Of a DNA stretch of 55,318 bases, positions 1 through 10,606 are shown one piece after another (the stretch's first letter is position 1; every line of letters begins with the position of its first letter). The position numbers and the translations under genes were made by a program. The stretch is from NCBI GenBank assembly GCA_001724265.1, contig MEDY01000185.1, forward strand, positions 1 through 55,318, in the 5' to 3' direction. The stretch is from Rhizaria sp. SCN 62-66 (Eukaryota > Rhizaria, unplaced). The notes beneath the pieces were generated by a model. It searched no databases. It was not told where the DNA came from and saw nothing but the letters and a program-made list of their open reading frames with translations.

Positions 1-1
1 G

Positions 2-175
2 CGCTCCCGTATCAACCCCCGCCACATCCAGCTCGCGGTCGGCAACGATGAGGAGCTCCGCAAGCTGCTCGGCTCTGCCACCATCGCCTCCGGTGGTGTC
101 CTCCCCCACATCGAGGAGGCCCTCCTCCCCAAGTCCAAGAAGGCTGGCAAGAAGGCCAAGGCCGAGTCCAAGTAA
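2..175 (+). CDS. Histone H2A, C-terminal part (5' truncated by window edge)
   Basis: Core nucleosome histone. The 57 visible residues read through [33 protein letters not shown] and a Lys/Ala-rich tail ([14 protein letters not shown]). This matches the alpha-3/docking region of H2A, canonically I-P-R-H-L-Q-L-A-I-R-N-D-E-E-L. Asn replaces the usual second Ile before PRH, and Gly replaces the Arg before NDEEL, so the protein is divergent. The tail lacks an SQE/D motif, so it is not an H2AX type. The stop is TAA at 173-175. A replication-type stem-loop follows 134 bases later, which suggests an S-phase, non-polyadenylated transcript. The 5' half lies outside the window. Confidence 0.95.
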   Translation, partial: RSRINPRHIQLAVGNDEELRKLLGSATIASGGVLPHIEEALLPKSKKAGKKAKAESK

Positions 176-308
176 GTGCTTTAACCTGCACCTTACAGAA
201 GCTCTCTTCTCTTCTTCAAAAACCACAGCTGCTTAAACTGAGCGGACTGATGGCAACAGTAAACACTGTTCAGAAAAAAACACACAAAAAACTTACAAAA
301 TTACCCCT

Positions 309-324
309 GGCGTTTTTCAACGCC
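309..324 (+). promoter_or_regulatory. Histone mRNA 3' stem-loop (after H2A)
   Basis: GGCGTTTTTCAACGCC forms a perfect 6-bp stem (GGCGTT/AACGCC) with a TTTC tetraloop. This is the same geometry, opening GG/CC pairs and loop as the stem-loop bound by SLBP in replication-dependent histone mRNAs. The 23-nt block 306-328 recurs exactly at 12281-12303 after H4. Confidence 0.9.
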
Positions 325-369
325 TCCCTTAATCAAAACAACAAACCAAAGCCATACAAACTCTTAACG

Positions 370-381
370 TGAAATGAAGTT
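370..381 (+). promoter_or_regulatory. Candidate histone downstream element
   Basis: TGAAATGAAGTT begins 46 nt after the stem-loop. The H4 gene has TGAAATGAATTT 49 nt after its own stem-loop. The shared purine-rich word could play the part of the U7-pairing downstream element, although it lies further away than in animals. This is inferred from only two copies. Confidence 0.4.
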
Positions 382-1723
382 CAAACACTGGGGTGAATCG
401 AATCGCTTCGTATCCGTCTGCATCACTTGTGACTACGTTAAGTAGCGTCTGTTGGTGAATCCCTTCTGCGTCTCAAGAAGTGATTTTTTAGTTGTTGGAA
501 CATTTATTGCTCGAACATTTTTTTACACTTGATTTGTGATTAGTTTCTTTGGTTGTGCTGTGACTACTCTGTCGTGCAACTCCGCTGCTTTGTAACCTGA
601 CTGAAAGGAGCGTACACGGACACTTCAATGATGGCTGCTCGCTCGATCGCGTGTCCGCCGTCGTGGCAATCGGCGCGAACAGGAACCGTTGTGATAGCTG
701 TGCCTTCGTCCACATATCTGCATCTAGCAACAGTGGTGAAGCAGCGTGCAAACTGCGCAATCGCAGCAGCTGTAGCAGTCGTTGCGGGACACATTTGATG
801 GCGGCAATAAAGCCCGATGCCTTTATTATAATCAAAATCAGTACGATTTACTCAGGCAGTACCATTCATTCAGTTCACCTGCTATAAAGCAAAACAAAAC
901 GTGACTAGACGCACGAAATCGTTTAATGTCGCTGATGCGCGCTCTAGCTACGCTCTACGCCGCGAGATGTCCAGCCCGTCCCCATGCTTGATACCCAGCG
1001 CCAGCATAGTCACTTGTCAATGAGACGCTTTGGCACCAGGGGGTAGTATCACTATAAGCTCAGCTTGGACGATGGCGATGGCGGCATCGTTAGCGGCCTT
1101 AACAGCTTGCATCGTGATTCCTCCATGGATGCTACCAGAGAGCCACCTGTCACAAAACAGGCACTATCACAAACGAAATAGTGCCGTCACATTCTTTCAT
1201 TACACACATTCAGTATGCCAGAGTTACAGTTTACATTTGGTTCATTGAGCCCGGTATACACCGCAAACTGCTTCGGCTCCACGAGCATCCGATCACTGTT
1301 AAGAACCTCGTTGGGAAACAATGAAGACCTCAAACCCAAGGCATATTATAAAGAAACCATACGCAACGTAACATATTCAAACTATGAAAAGCAACCGCAT
1401 ACGCACGTGACGACTGATAGTCTCAATCTACAACAGTCTTGATCCTCGCCCATAGCTTCCGGTCTGACTGTGGGGCTCATCTCGGCCACTCACAAGGAGC
1501 CCAGTCGTCGAACTTCAAGCACCAAATCAACCATATTCCTTCCGTCCACTAGGGATGGCTTGTCAGATTCCTTAATGCCACTTGCGTTTTGTATTTGGTA
1601 GCTTCATTGAATCGATACCAGCTTCATTCTACCCTGCGTCTTCGTTGCCACAAGTAGGCCCAGTTGGCTCCTCTCTTGAACCCTCCTCTCACTCTCCTTC
1701 TTTGTTCCTCTGCTTCTCCATAG
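382..1723. other. Spacer with possible decayed minus-strand coding fragments
   Basis: I see no intact gene on either strand. On the minus strand several short coding-like stretches lie in different frames, separated by stops: about 1565-1490, 1350-1200, 1154-1022 and 794-612. The last ends near a GTACGC word resembling the local splice donor. They could be the remains of one gene or may be chance. No homology is claimed. Confidence 0.35.
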
Positions 1724-4700
1724 ATGTGTCGGTCAACAACGACACTTGCCATTTGGCTAGTGTTGTTGGGCCAAATTGCGTCCATTTGCTGGGCTTTACC
1801 AAGTACGTCTTTATTTAGCCCCTACGCCCACTTTCCCTCGCCCCAGTTACAGCTTGCTCCCCAACATCCGTCCTCCTTCTCTCCCACCTCTCTCACACTC
1901 CACCACTTTCTTCTCTCGCTCTCCCTTCAGGCGCAGCAGATGGTTCCGCAGAACCCGTGTCTCTCGGGCGCGGCACCGGTGCTAATCCATCGCGTATCAC
2001 CGCCGCCTGGTATGACACAACCCTCACCGACCAGTCTAACAATCACCACCCTTCGGCCCACTCTCACGTGCTATCTCAGCGCCGCGGACTGGCCGCTGCC
2101 GCCTCTGCGCCCGTGATTATCACCGTCGCATTTGACAGCCCGCTGTACATCCTCCCCGTGACTGCTGCTGCGGCGACCGAGGGTGCTGCACTGCCGCGCC
2201 CGATCCTGCCCGCGTCCGGTGACGTTGCCGCCGCGCGCGAGTGGGCGCGCACCGTCTCGGCCGCGGCCCAGGGCTCCGTGCTGCGTTGCGGGCGCGCTAT
2301 CTACACGGCGCTGACGCCTCTGCTGCCTGCAGTGCCCGAGTTGAGCGCGGGCGAGGGTGAGGGCGAGTTTGCGGCTGAGGATTGGGCCTTGTTTGAGTCC
2401 AACCTTAAGACCCTCTCATTCACTCTCCTCAGCTCCAACAGCAATAGCAACAGCGACAACGGCGACGTGTCTGCGCTGCCTAAGCGGTTGTCTAAGTGCC
2501 GCCTCGCTCTGCCTGCGTCAAACGTGCTTACAGACGCCAACGGTGCGCCGTTACTGCCCGCTGCTGCGGATTCCGCTGGCGGCGCAGTGTGGGCCGCGCC
2601 GTCCCCCCGCCTCCGCCATAGTAACAGCGGCGGCGCCCCCCATATGCACCGCACGGGCAAGGGGAGCGGTGACGAGTCTGCTGCTCACGGTCATGTGCGC
2701 CGCCGTGGGTATGACCGCGAGGATGACCGTGCTCGTCACGTGTTGCGCACTAGTTCTCCGTCCGACTATGCTGACTCAGCAGCGACACAGCAGGATCAGA
2801 GTGCTGCTGACGCCGCGGCTGAGTTTGCGGAGGACTCGCTGCTTGCGCCCGTGTTGCTTGAGCTATCCTCCCTCATCACCGACACGGCTCGCACTCTGAC
2901 TAAGCAGCAACAACAGCAACAATCACTCAACAACAACAACACTAATGCCGATGACACTGTTAGTGCTGGTCAGAACACGGAGACTGAGAGTGTGTTTCTG
3001 GAGGCATCGCTGCACGTTGCGCCCCAGGAGTCGTCTTTCGTCCGCGAAGCCCGCGCGCGCGTCAAAGCCGCCGCGGCGACTGCGAACAAGCTCAACGCCG
3101 TGCGCTACAGTCGCACCCCCGGCGCTGCCGCTGATGCTAGCGGCGGCACTGGCATCGAGCTCGCGCCCGGCGGCGTCGTGACCGGCCAAACGCTGCTGAC
3201 TGACGCCGTGGTGCTGCTGCAGACTGGCCACCGCGCGGGCGCGACGGTGCACACGCGCGCCTCGGCGGCCGCCGCGCTGCAGGCACGCCACGCCGTGCGG
3301 CAGGCGCAGCGCATGGCGACCGAGTCCGCGGCGTTCTTGCGGCTGGCGAACCAGCTCGAGTCCGCGGTGCGGGCGGGCGCTGTGGTGTCGCACGGTGTCG
3401 TCTGGCAGGTGATTATCCGTCCGTTGATGGTGATGGCTCGTGATTATATCCGTAAGTCGACGCAGGAGATCATGTATCAGGTCGTCAAGGCGTCGGCGCT
3501 GCCTGGTGTCACGTGCCTCATCTGTCAGGGCAAGGCTGCGATTCCGGAGGGCACGTCACCTGATTTGCCCAAGGTTGCGGACCTGATCGATCCCGAGGAT
3601 GTTCAGGCCACGGCGGCCGACGAGTCGCACGTTACGCCCACGCCCGAGGAGGCCGCCGCAGCCAAGGAGAAGGAAGAAGAGGAGGAGAGCTTTGTTGAGA
3701 TGGGCAATGCACAGGACTTGGACCCTGCGTTCTTGCAGTATCACGCTAAGATCACCACGGCCGCCTCCGCTAAGAACAGTAACCTTAGCGCGAAGGGCAA
3801 CATCACTGCCGTTGACGCTGAGGACGAGGCTGCTATCGACGCCCTCTTTGCCGCATCGTCCTTCCTCGAGATCGATCTCGTGACGCAGCAAGTTAAGCCG
3901 CACCGCCGCTCTTCAGCTGAGTCACAGCTTGGTTCTTCACTGAGCGCAGCTGATCTTGACGCCGCACTGGCTGAGATCGAACAGAGCGAGCGCGCACAGC
4001 GTCTCATCGCCGCCGTGCGCGCCGGTCACGCCGCGGCTGAGCCAGAGCTCAAGGGACTGGTCGCGTCGCAGCTCGCGCTGTATGAGGAGCGCGTGGGCCT
4101 CCCGGTCACCGACCGCTCTGTTTCGACACACGGAACATCGTCGGCGATGCACAACAGCGCGCGCACGGGCAACCTCTCGGCACAACGGGAATCTGCGAGT
4201 GGTCACGGTGCTGCGCAGGCGCGGTCCGTGCTGTTTGGCGCCGCCGCCAACGCGTTCGATCACCTCCCTGCCCGTGTCGCCGCTGCGAAGCGGAAGCAGC
4301 AGCGCGCTGCCGCGGCTGCCGGCGCCGCCGCGGTCGGTCTGAGCGAGCTTGACGCGTTCATCGTCTCCGACACGGCCGATCTCGCGGATAGCAACGATGC
4401 ACTGCGCTCGCGGCAGCTGGCGGGGCCGGCGGCTGCGGTGGCCGCCTCGGCCGCGAGTCTGATTGACCGTGCCGCGCAGGCGGAGCATTTCGAGCAGCAG
4501 CAAGCCGCGCTGCAGGCTGGGTACTCGCGGGCCACGGGGACCCGTGAGTTCCCGTCGCTTGCCGAGATGGACAGCGAGCACACGCCCGAGGCGCGCAAGC
4601 CCGGGAACCTGACGAAGCAAGTCGCGGCGGGCTCCGGCGACGATGAGACGTCCTCGTTCGCGCTCGAGATCGTCAAGTGGATCGTTGACCCGTTGGTGGC

Positions 4701-5331
4701 GAACTTGGAGCCCGCGATTGTGGGCGCGGTGCAGGAGGCGAGTATTCAGTCGATTCAGTTCGACGTCGAGGACAAGCTGAAGCGCACGCTAAACGCGACT
4801 CTCGTGCGCGAGGTGACTCGCACCACTGTCACGATGGTGACGCACCGGTTGAGTTACGCGTTTACGCACCGTATCTCGCGCGGCCTCATCCACCGGTTGA
4901 TCCCTGAGGTAGTTGCACTGACTACGGGGCCGCTGTTCTCGGCGCTGTCGCACTCGCTGGCCATGACGCTTACGCGCGCACTGACTCGCAACCCTAAACA
5001 CGACGAGGACTGCTACTTCTGCTCGCCCACCGAGCTGGCGACACGGCCGTGGATTGTTGAGGCTGGGGACAAGACGAAGCACTGCAACGTGTGCAAGGCG
5101 GCGATGTGGAATGAGTACTACTTGGACTACTATACCAGTTATTACACGCAGTACTTCTACGGCTATTATGGGTATTACTACGGAGAGTATTTCTCACGTG
5201 TCTTTGCTGAGGAGCAGGTTATGATTCTCGAGGAAGCGCAGATTCTGTCTATCGTACGCCAGGATAAAAAGGACGCCGAGGCTGCTGCTGCGGCAGCGCA
5301 GGGTTCTAATATTTCCGTGTCGTCTGGTTGA
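1724..5331 (+). CDS. Large secreted protein with Tyr-rich, Cys-pair C-terminus (unrecognised family)
   Basis: Two exons, 1724-1802 and 1931-5331, are joined in phase. The intron has a GTACGT donor and a CAG acceptor, and the product is 1159 aa. Exon 1 encodes a clear signal peptide (MCRSTTTLAIWLVLLGQIAS, then ICWALP), so the product should enter the ER. The body is Ala-rich and low in complexity. A CLICQG motif lies near residue 555. From about 935 to 1050 there is an orderly predicted-helical region (EIVKWIVDPLVANLEP onward). The end has paired cysteines, CYFC near 1053 and CNVC near 1078, that could bind a metal or form disulfides. A strongly Tyr-rich stretch (YYLDYYTSYYTQYFYGYYG) follows. 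The stop is TGA. I do not recognise the family. Without exon 1 the frame has no ATG near its start, which supports the splice. Confidence 0.85.
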
Positions 5332-5845
5332 GGTTGAATCTTTATTGTGCTTTGTTTTACGGCGCAAGTATCTCTTTTAAAGCTTTCTCAGATTGTGGAA
5401 AAGTGTTTGTGGTGGAATCGATTAGGTCGATGCGCGGGCCAGAAGGTACCGACTACGTGGAATAATAACAATACATTACAATTTTTCAAACTTTTTTAAG
5501 CCTTAATCTACTCGAAGTTTCATGTTTTAGCGTGCATATAACGAGTACGGCTCGCGAAAGTGACTCAGAGACCGTAAGTGACCGTGAGCTAAGGGAGCCA
5601 TTGGACTGGGGGCAGTGGGAAGGTTCCGGAGAGACGACTTTCGAGGTTTATTTGAGGTCCTTGACGGTTTGCCTTTGAGCAGTTTAACGGTTTTTAGAGT
5701 TTACTAAAGCTTCTTAAGTCGTAAGAACTTTTCAGGCACTCTTTTTGCCCGCCTCTGCGCCACGCGCATCCACTTTTTCCCAAAGTCCTTGTAGCCCGCC
5801 CCCACAGTCCTTCGACTTGCTTCTCAGCGTCCTTACCGCCCCAAG
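5332..5845. other. Intergenic spacer
   Basis: 514 bases between two plus-strand genes. It presumably holds the 3' end of the secreted-protein gene and the promoter of the HAD gene. I see no ORF, RNA gene or clear promoter motif in it. Confidence 0.5.
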
Positions 5846-7219
5846 ATGACTCGTAACAAGAACAAGATCTGGCACGGCCGCAGCCACCGCAATGCTCTCG
5901 GTACTACCCCTCGTCACATCACAGTGACGGTGCGTACACCCGCTTCGGAGTCCCGCAAGGCTGCCTCGCCGTACACTCGTCACCGTGAGCATGGTGCCCC
6001 CACTTCGCCTCTACGCTTCCAGATGGCCGAAGAGGATGACCACGCGCCTTGCAACCACGCCCACGACGACGATGCCGACGACGACGACGATTCTCGCACC
6101 TGCTGCGGCCATCGCAGCTCCGGCTCCGCCGCTGTGTCCGACGCCAACGCTTCTTCTTCCCTCTCGTCCCCGACTGAGCCTGCGCCCTTTTGCTCGCGCC
6201 AGAACGTACCCTCGCACGCCATGTTCGCCCTCACCAAGTTCGCGTCTCTGCTGCAGTACGTCGCGCCGGGCGCCCTCGTTGCGTTCGACATCGATGACAC
6301 CTTGGTCAAGAAGCGCCACTTCTCCTGCTCTCTCGTGACGGCCGAGGGTGTGCGCCAGTTCCACGCCCACATCCAGCGCAACCTCTCCACTCTGCCTTAC
6401 GCCGAGAAGCAGCGCCTCGTCAACGCCCTCCACCAGGAAGTCAAGGCCTTCACACTGGCCGAGGACGAGACGGCGCAGGTTGTCCGCGCGCTCCAGGACC
6501 GCGGCGCCTGCGTCTTCGGCCTCACCGCCCGCGCCTCCACGATGGCGCTGGCCACGGTCACCTCGCTCGCTGAGATGGGCATCGACCTCAACCGCGCTGC
6601 CCCGGCGTCGCTGCCGCAGCGCGCGGTCGAGCCTAGCACGGGCGCCGCCGTTGTCGACGGCGTCATCTACTGCAACGACGTCGACAAGGGCGTCGTTTTC
6701 CAGAAGATGATGCAGCTCGGCTGGATCACCTGGCCGAACACGTCTAACGCTGCCAACAGTTCGAGCTCTCTGTCGTCTCTGCCCTCCGCGGGCTCCGATC
6801 TTGCCGCGCAGGGCCACCACGCGCCCACCGACGACGGTCGCGGGTGCCCCGACCGCACGGTGTGGTTCGTCGACGACTCGCTGCCCATGATCACCGGCAT
6901 GGTCAACTCCTGGGTCCAGATGGCGCACGCACAGGCGCAGCTCTACCAGTCGCTTGGCCAATGGACGCAGCAGATCCCGTGCCGCGGCAAGCTCGCGCTG
7001 GTCTGCTGCCATTACACGCACCCCACTGCCGCCGCCGCCGCCGCCGCGCCGGCGGTTGTGGCCACGGTGGAGGATGCCGCCGCCGTGGTCGAGGCCCAGA
7101 TCAAGCATTTCCTTGACACGGGCGCGATCATCTCCGACGCTGAGGCCGCGGCTAAGCTCAACGGCACGGTCTGCAGCGGTGAGCCTGAGGTCAAGCGCCA
7201 GTCTGTCTTTGCCTTCTAA
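5846..7219 (+). CDS. HAD-superfamily protein, DUF2608-like
   Basis: 457 aa, single exon, stop TAA. The HAD phosphohydrolase motifs appear in order. Motif I is FDIDDT, with putative nucleophile D148 and acid/base D150. Motif II is the Thr of GLTAR near 226. The motif III lysine lies in NDVDKG near 277-282. Motif IV is VWFVDDS near 338-344. The spacing and the 'DIDDTLVKK...LTAR...YCNDVDKG...VDDS' pattern fit DUF2608, a HAD family I know mainly from bacteria that live inside cells and from scattered protists. The first ~125 residues are a disordered extension with an acidic His/Asp patch and look non-catalytic. Later in-frame ATGs at 6023 and 6221 are alternative starts. No signal peptide is visible, so it is probably cytosolic. 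The substrate is unknown. Confidence 0.85.
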   Translation: MTRNKNKIWHGRSHRNALGTTPRHITVTVRTPASESRKAASPYTRHREHGAPTSPLRFQMAEEDDHAPCNHAHDDDADDDDDSRTCCGHRSSGSAAVSDANASSSLSSPTEPAPFCSRQNVPSHAMFALTKFASLLQYVAPGALVAFDIDDTLVKKRHFSCSLVTAEGVRQFHAHIQRNLSTLPYAEKQRLVNALHQEVKAFTLAEDETAQVVRALQDRGACVFGLTARASTMALATVTSLAEMGIDLNRAAPASLPQRAVEPSTGAAVVDGVIYCNDVDKGVVFQKMMQLGWITWPNTSNAANSSSSLSSLPSAGSDLAAQGHHAPTDDGRGCPDRTVWFVDDSLPMITGMVNSWVQMAHAQAQLYQSLGQWTQQIPCRGKLALVCCHYTHPTAAAAAAAPAVVATVEDAAAVVEAQIKHFLDTGAIISDAEAAAKLNGTVCSGEPEVKRQSVFAF

Positions 7220-8228
7220 ACGCACGCACAGTTCTGAACGCCAAGTTTTCTTTGCAACTGTGCGCTGAGCTGCGTTGCAATGTTCTCATCAACAAAGAGG
7301 TGTATATTTATGAGCAAAGGGGTTCCGACCGTGAACACTTTTCGCTGCATCACACTTCGTCATGAGGTCAAGCTTGTCTTCGTTTCTTCTTCGTTTGTTT
7401 TGCCACTTTCTTTTTCTTCCAAGCACACATGCTATCTTGTGCTTGTGTCTCTGTTTTTGGTTTACACTGTTTTTAGTAATATGTTCGGTTTCACGTATGC
7501 TGATGTGTCGAAGTAACACCGATATTAGTAACAAACAAAATGCCTAAGCAAATAGGATCAACAAAAACGCCAACAACCACAAACAAACAAATTCTTTTCA
7601 TAGTTTTAACATAATAGTCTTCTTTAGCATCGGCTTTGTCTTTCTTCTGATATGTCTTGCTGTTGTTTTTTTCCTCATGTGTGCATGGTATGGTGACACT
7701 CAATAACTTTAAAAATACAACGCCACCATTCCAAAATTCACCACTCGCTTTGTAGTGCCTGCTCGAATATATCTACTTCATAGTTAGCTCTATGTACTCT
7801 GTACTGCGAGTTTAGCTCGTACGTCTGGTCGCATCGTTGTGCATCCGTCTCTGCGTTCGCAAGGATGTTACGCGCGCGGGTGTCGACAGCGGGGACTGGA
7901 GACCCCGCCCGTATGTCAATCGTAACACTGCACTATTAACGTGTCTGTGGACTTATGACCCATACCTACTGGGTGATATTTGAATATATTATTGGAAAAT
8001 ATTGGTGAATGTAATATCCAAGTATTGCTGTGAAATCACTTGACTAATATGTGTACAATATGAAATGTGCTTCTTTGCAATGATGGACTTTTGGAATCTT
8101 GGCGGACTTCGGTCGGGCAACGGATCGGTCGGTGCGGGCCGGGGCTTTGCGGGTCATTTTCAAGTGTTGATGTGAGCTTGTTTGATCGTCATTGGAGATT
8201 TTGTTCCTTGTAGACTGCTTATATTACC
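7220..8228. other. Intergenic spacer
   Basis: About 1 kb of AT-richer sequence between the HAD and KTEL-protein genes. The only ORFs are short and biased (Phe/Leu/Ser-rich), with no domain or splice support. I see nothing functional beyond the presumed 3' end and promoter. Confidence 0.5.
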
Positions 8229-10606
8229 ATGGGCGCTATCGGAAAGATTATCTTTGCGACGCTGAGTCTCGCAACACTTTACAGTACGTCTTATCTTAAA
8301 CCCTTCTTCGCACTTCAAGCGACGTCGCTCTACTTCGCACCGCTGCTTTACCTGTTTTCTAACCGCCGGTTGACTTGATTTGGTATGATTGCTTTGATCA
8401 CATTTTTTTGTAGGTATGCGTAACTTCATTGCGCGTTACCTCGCGACCGCACCTGACCAGCAGTTCCCCATTGCGTGGTCGACTCACAACACGACGACGG
8501 ACAACATGGCTTTCCACTCGCGTGTGCGCCGCAGTGACTACACTGAGCACGACCAGTTCTACCTCCAGTGGTGGAACTACATCATCTACGATGCCGAGAC
8601 CCACAACCACTACAACTTTGCCTACATGGTACGTTTTCGCTTTGGCTTTTCTCCGCCTTTGTGGCTTTGATCACTCTGACTGGGCGGCCATCGTCCGTTC
8701 GCCGCAGCCCGACTGCGGCGGGCGTGGCAGACGTGGACACGGTGTATGCGCGCCTCTTGCGGCTTAAACACGTGGGCGCCGCCGACACGGGCTTTGGGCT
8801 CCCCAGCCGCGGAACGTCCCGGCAGCGCTCGCGGCTCCGGGGTGCTCCTGGCTGCGGCAGGCGGCTCCGGCGGCGGCTCGACCGGCGGCGCTTTCTGCAA
8901 GACCTTAGTGGGTGACTGAGCCGCCGTTGCCAACTAACAACTGTTCGTGTTTGTGTCGGACGGCCACTGACCACAGAGCTGCAGTGCTATCTGTTGCAGT
9001 CGCCGTCAAGCCCCCACTTGCTCTATCATTCACAAAGCAACTTTGATGTGGCTCTACACAACATATTCACTCACTTTTGGATTTTATTCTTCATGATGTT
9101 TCCTTTAATCTGTTCTAGATCACTGATTATCCGAGCAATGTGACGACGGAGACCGACTTCGGCTCTGTGTCGATGGCAATCCTGAACCGCAAGACGATCA
9201 TCACTGCGGGTGTCGACGAGATCCCCTTGGACCAGGTGGCTGTGAGCAAGTACGCCGATCTCTCCTACGATGTCCCAGGTGAGCCTGCGCGTCACACGCA
9301 CCGGTTTGTTGATGATGACACTGTCCACATGACCGCGCATTACCCCGCCGACAAGACTACTGACAAGCAGCCGATGAGCTGGGACTTCACTCTCACGCGT
9401 ATCCACGGTGTGTTCACCGCCGAGGACAACGAAGCTGCAAATGACCGCACCATCTGCGGCATCGGCGGCTCAGTGCACTACGGGTACAACTCGCTTGTCA
9501 AGGGTTGGATCGCTTTCAACGGGCAGAACCACACGTTCACGCACACGAACCGTTTCCGCGCGTACGGCGCCGGCTCCTGGGGCTGCTCGCTGCCGCGCGG
9601 CGACCCCGCGATTGCGCACCCGTGGGCGTGGCTGTGGCTTGTCGTCCCCGGCCAGACCCCCGCCGAGGACCTGAGTATCGAGTTCGGCGATGGCCGCGTG
9701 GCGACGCAGAGTGCAGGCAGTATCTACGGCGCGACTGGCATCGTCGGCGGGTATCTGCCTGACGGGAAGATGTGGGACGCGCGTAACATCTACCTGTGGA
9801 ACAAGAACCACAACGACCGCGGTCTTCTGTTCCAGGCGACGGGCTCCGACGGTGGACTCTCGCATCTGAGCATCATCCAGCACGACTGGGCGAACTTCAC
9901 CGACGAGCTCGGGACGGCTGCTATCCCACTGCGCCAGGTCTTCACCATGGAGACGCTTGAGGCCAAGATTGTGGTTGACTGCCGCACCACGCTCGACAAC
10001 TTCTTCCGCGCGCGCATCAACGTGTTCAACCCGGAGACCGGCAAGAAGACTCGCTTCTCCGACTTCCGCGCTGTCGGCGTTGACGCTAACATTAAGATCT
10101 ACAAGAAGGTCCGGATCACCGCGCCGCGCACTGCGGTGATGGCGCTTGTTACCGGCTCGCCCTCGCAGACCGTGGCCGTTGACTACGTGCTTGACCGGGA
10201 GGTGAACACGAACCTGCACAATGCGATGGAGTATGCGTACGTCGCGCCCATTGCGGAGGACGAGGAGGCTGCCAAGAAGGCCTGGAATGACAAGATTGCG
10301 CAAGAAAAGGCTGTTAAGGACGCTGCGGAGGCAAAGGTTGCCGCGGAGGCCGCTGCCGTCGCCAAGGCGAAGCAGGACGCTGAGATCGCTGCCAAGAAGG
10401 CCAAGGCTGACGCTGAGAAGGCTGCGGCTGCTGCCAAGGCGAAGCAGGACGCTGATAAGGCTGCCAAGGCTGCGGCTGAGGCTAAGAAGCTCGCGGCGGA
10501 TGCGACTAAGGCTGCTGCTGCGCAGAAGGCAGCTGCTGGTGCTGCTGCTGATGCTTCGAAGGCTGCGCCCAAGAAGGCTGCGCCTGCACCCAAGACTGAG
10601 CTGTAA
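8229..10606 (+). CDS. ER-lumen protein with C-terminal KTEL, lipocalin-like body
   Basis: Three exons: 8229-8283, 8414-8628 and 9119-10606. Both introns have GTACGT donors and TAG acceptors, and frames match at both joins, giving 585 aa. The N-terminus (MGAIGKIIFATLSLATLYS) is a signal peptide or anchor. The C-terminus is PKTEL, a KDEL-type retention signal, so the product most likely resides in the ER lumen. The body has aromatic beta-rich segments (FYLQWWNYIIYDAETHNHY, then PWAWLWLVVP). These weakly recall AttH/CrtC-type lipocalin folds, which is a guess. Residues from about 455 to the end form a long Ala/Lys/Glu heptad-like region (AAKKAKADAEKAAAAAKAK), presumably a helical stalk before the KTEL. 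The stop is TAA. Exon 1 is too short to find by ORF length. It rests on the splice signals and on the signal peptide it supplies. Confidence 0.85.
8629..9118 (+). other. Long intron with GC-rich core
   Basis: The second intron of the KTEL-protein gene is 490 nt, against about 100-195 nt for most introns here. Its middle (about 8690-8930) is as GC-rich as coding DNA and is open in one plus-strand frame. That frame cannot be spliced in phase with the flanking exons without meeting a stop. Skipping it gives a clean protein. Confidence 0.7.

Noticed and set aside
172-177. GTAAGT splice-donor-like word overlapping the H2A stop codon
   Set aside because: Introns here use GTAC-type donors, the H2A tail is complete, and a histone stem-loop follows at once. 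The TAA is the stop.
6011-7225. 404-aa minus-strand ORF opposite the HAD gene
   Set aside because: It is the GC-rich antisense shadow of a gene with clear HAD motifs. Its own sequence is Arg/Gly/Val-rich with no domain.
9470-10303. 277-aa minus-strand ORF opposite the KTEL-protein gene
   Set aside because: It mirrors the coding strand. The plus-strand gene has splice and targeting support.
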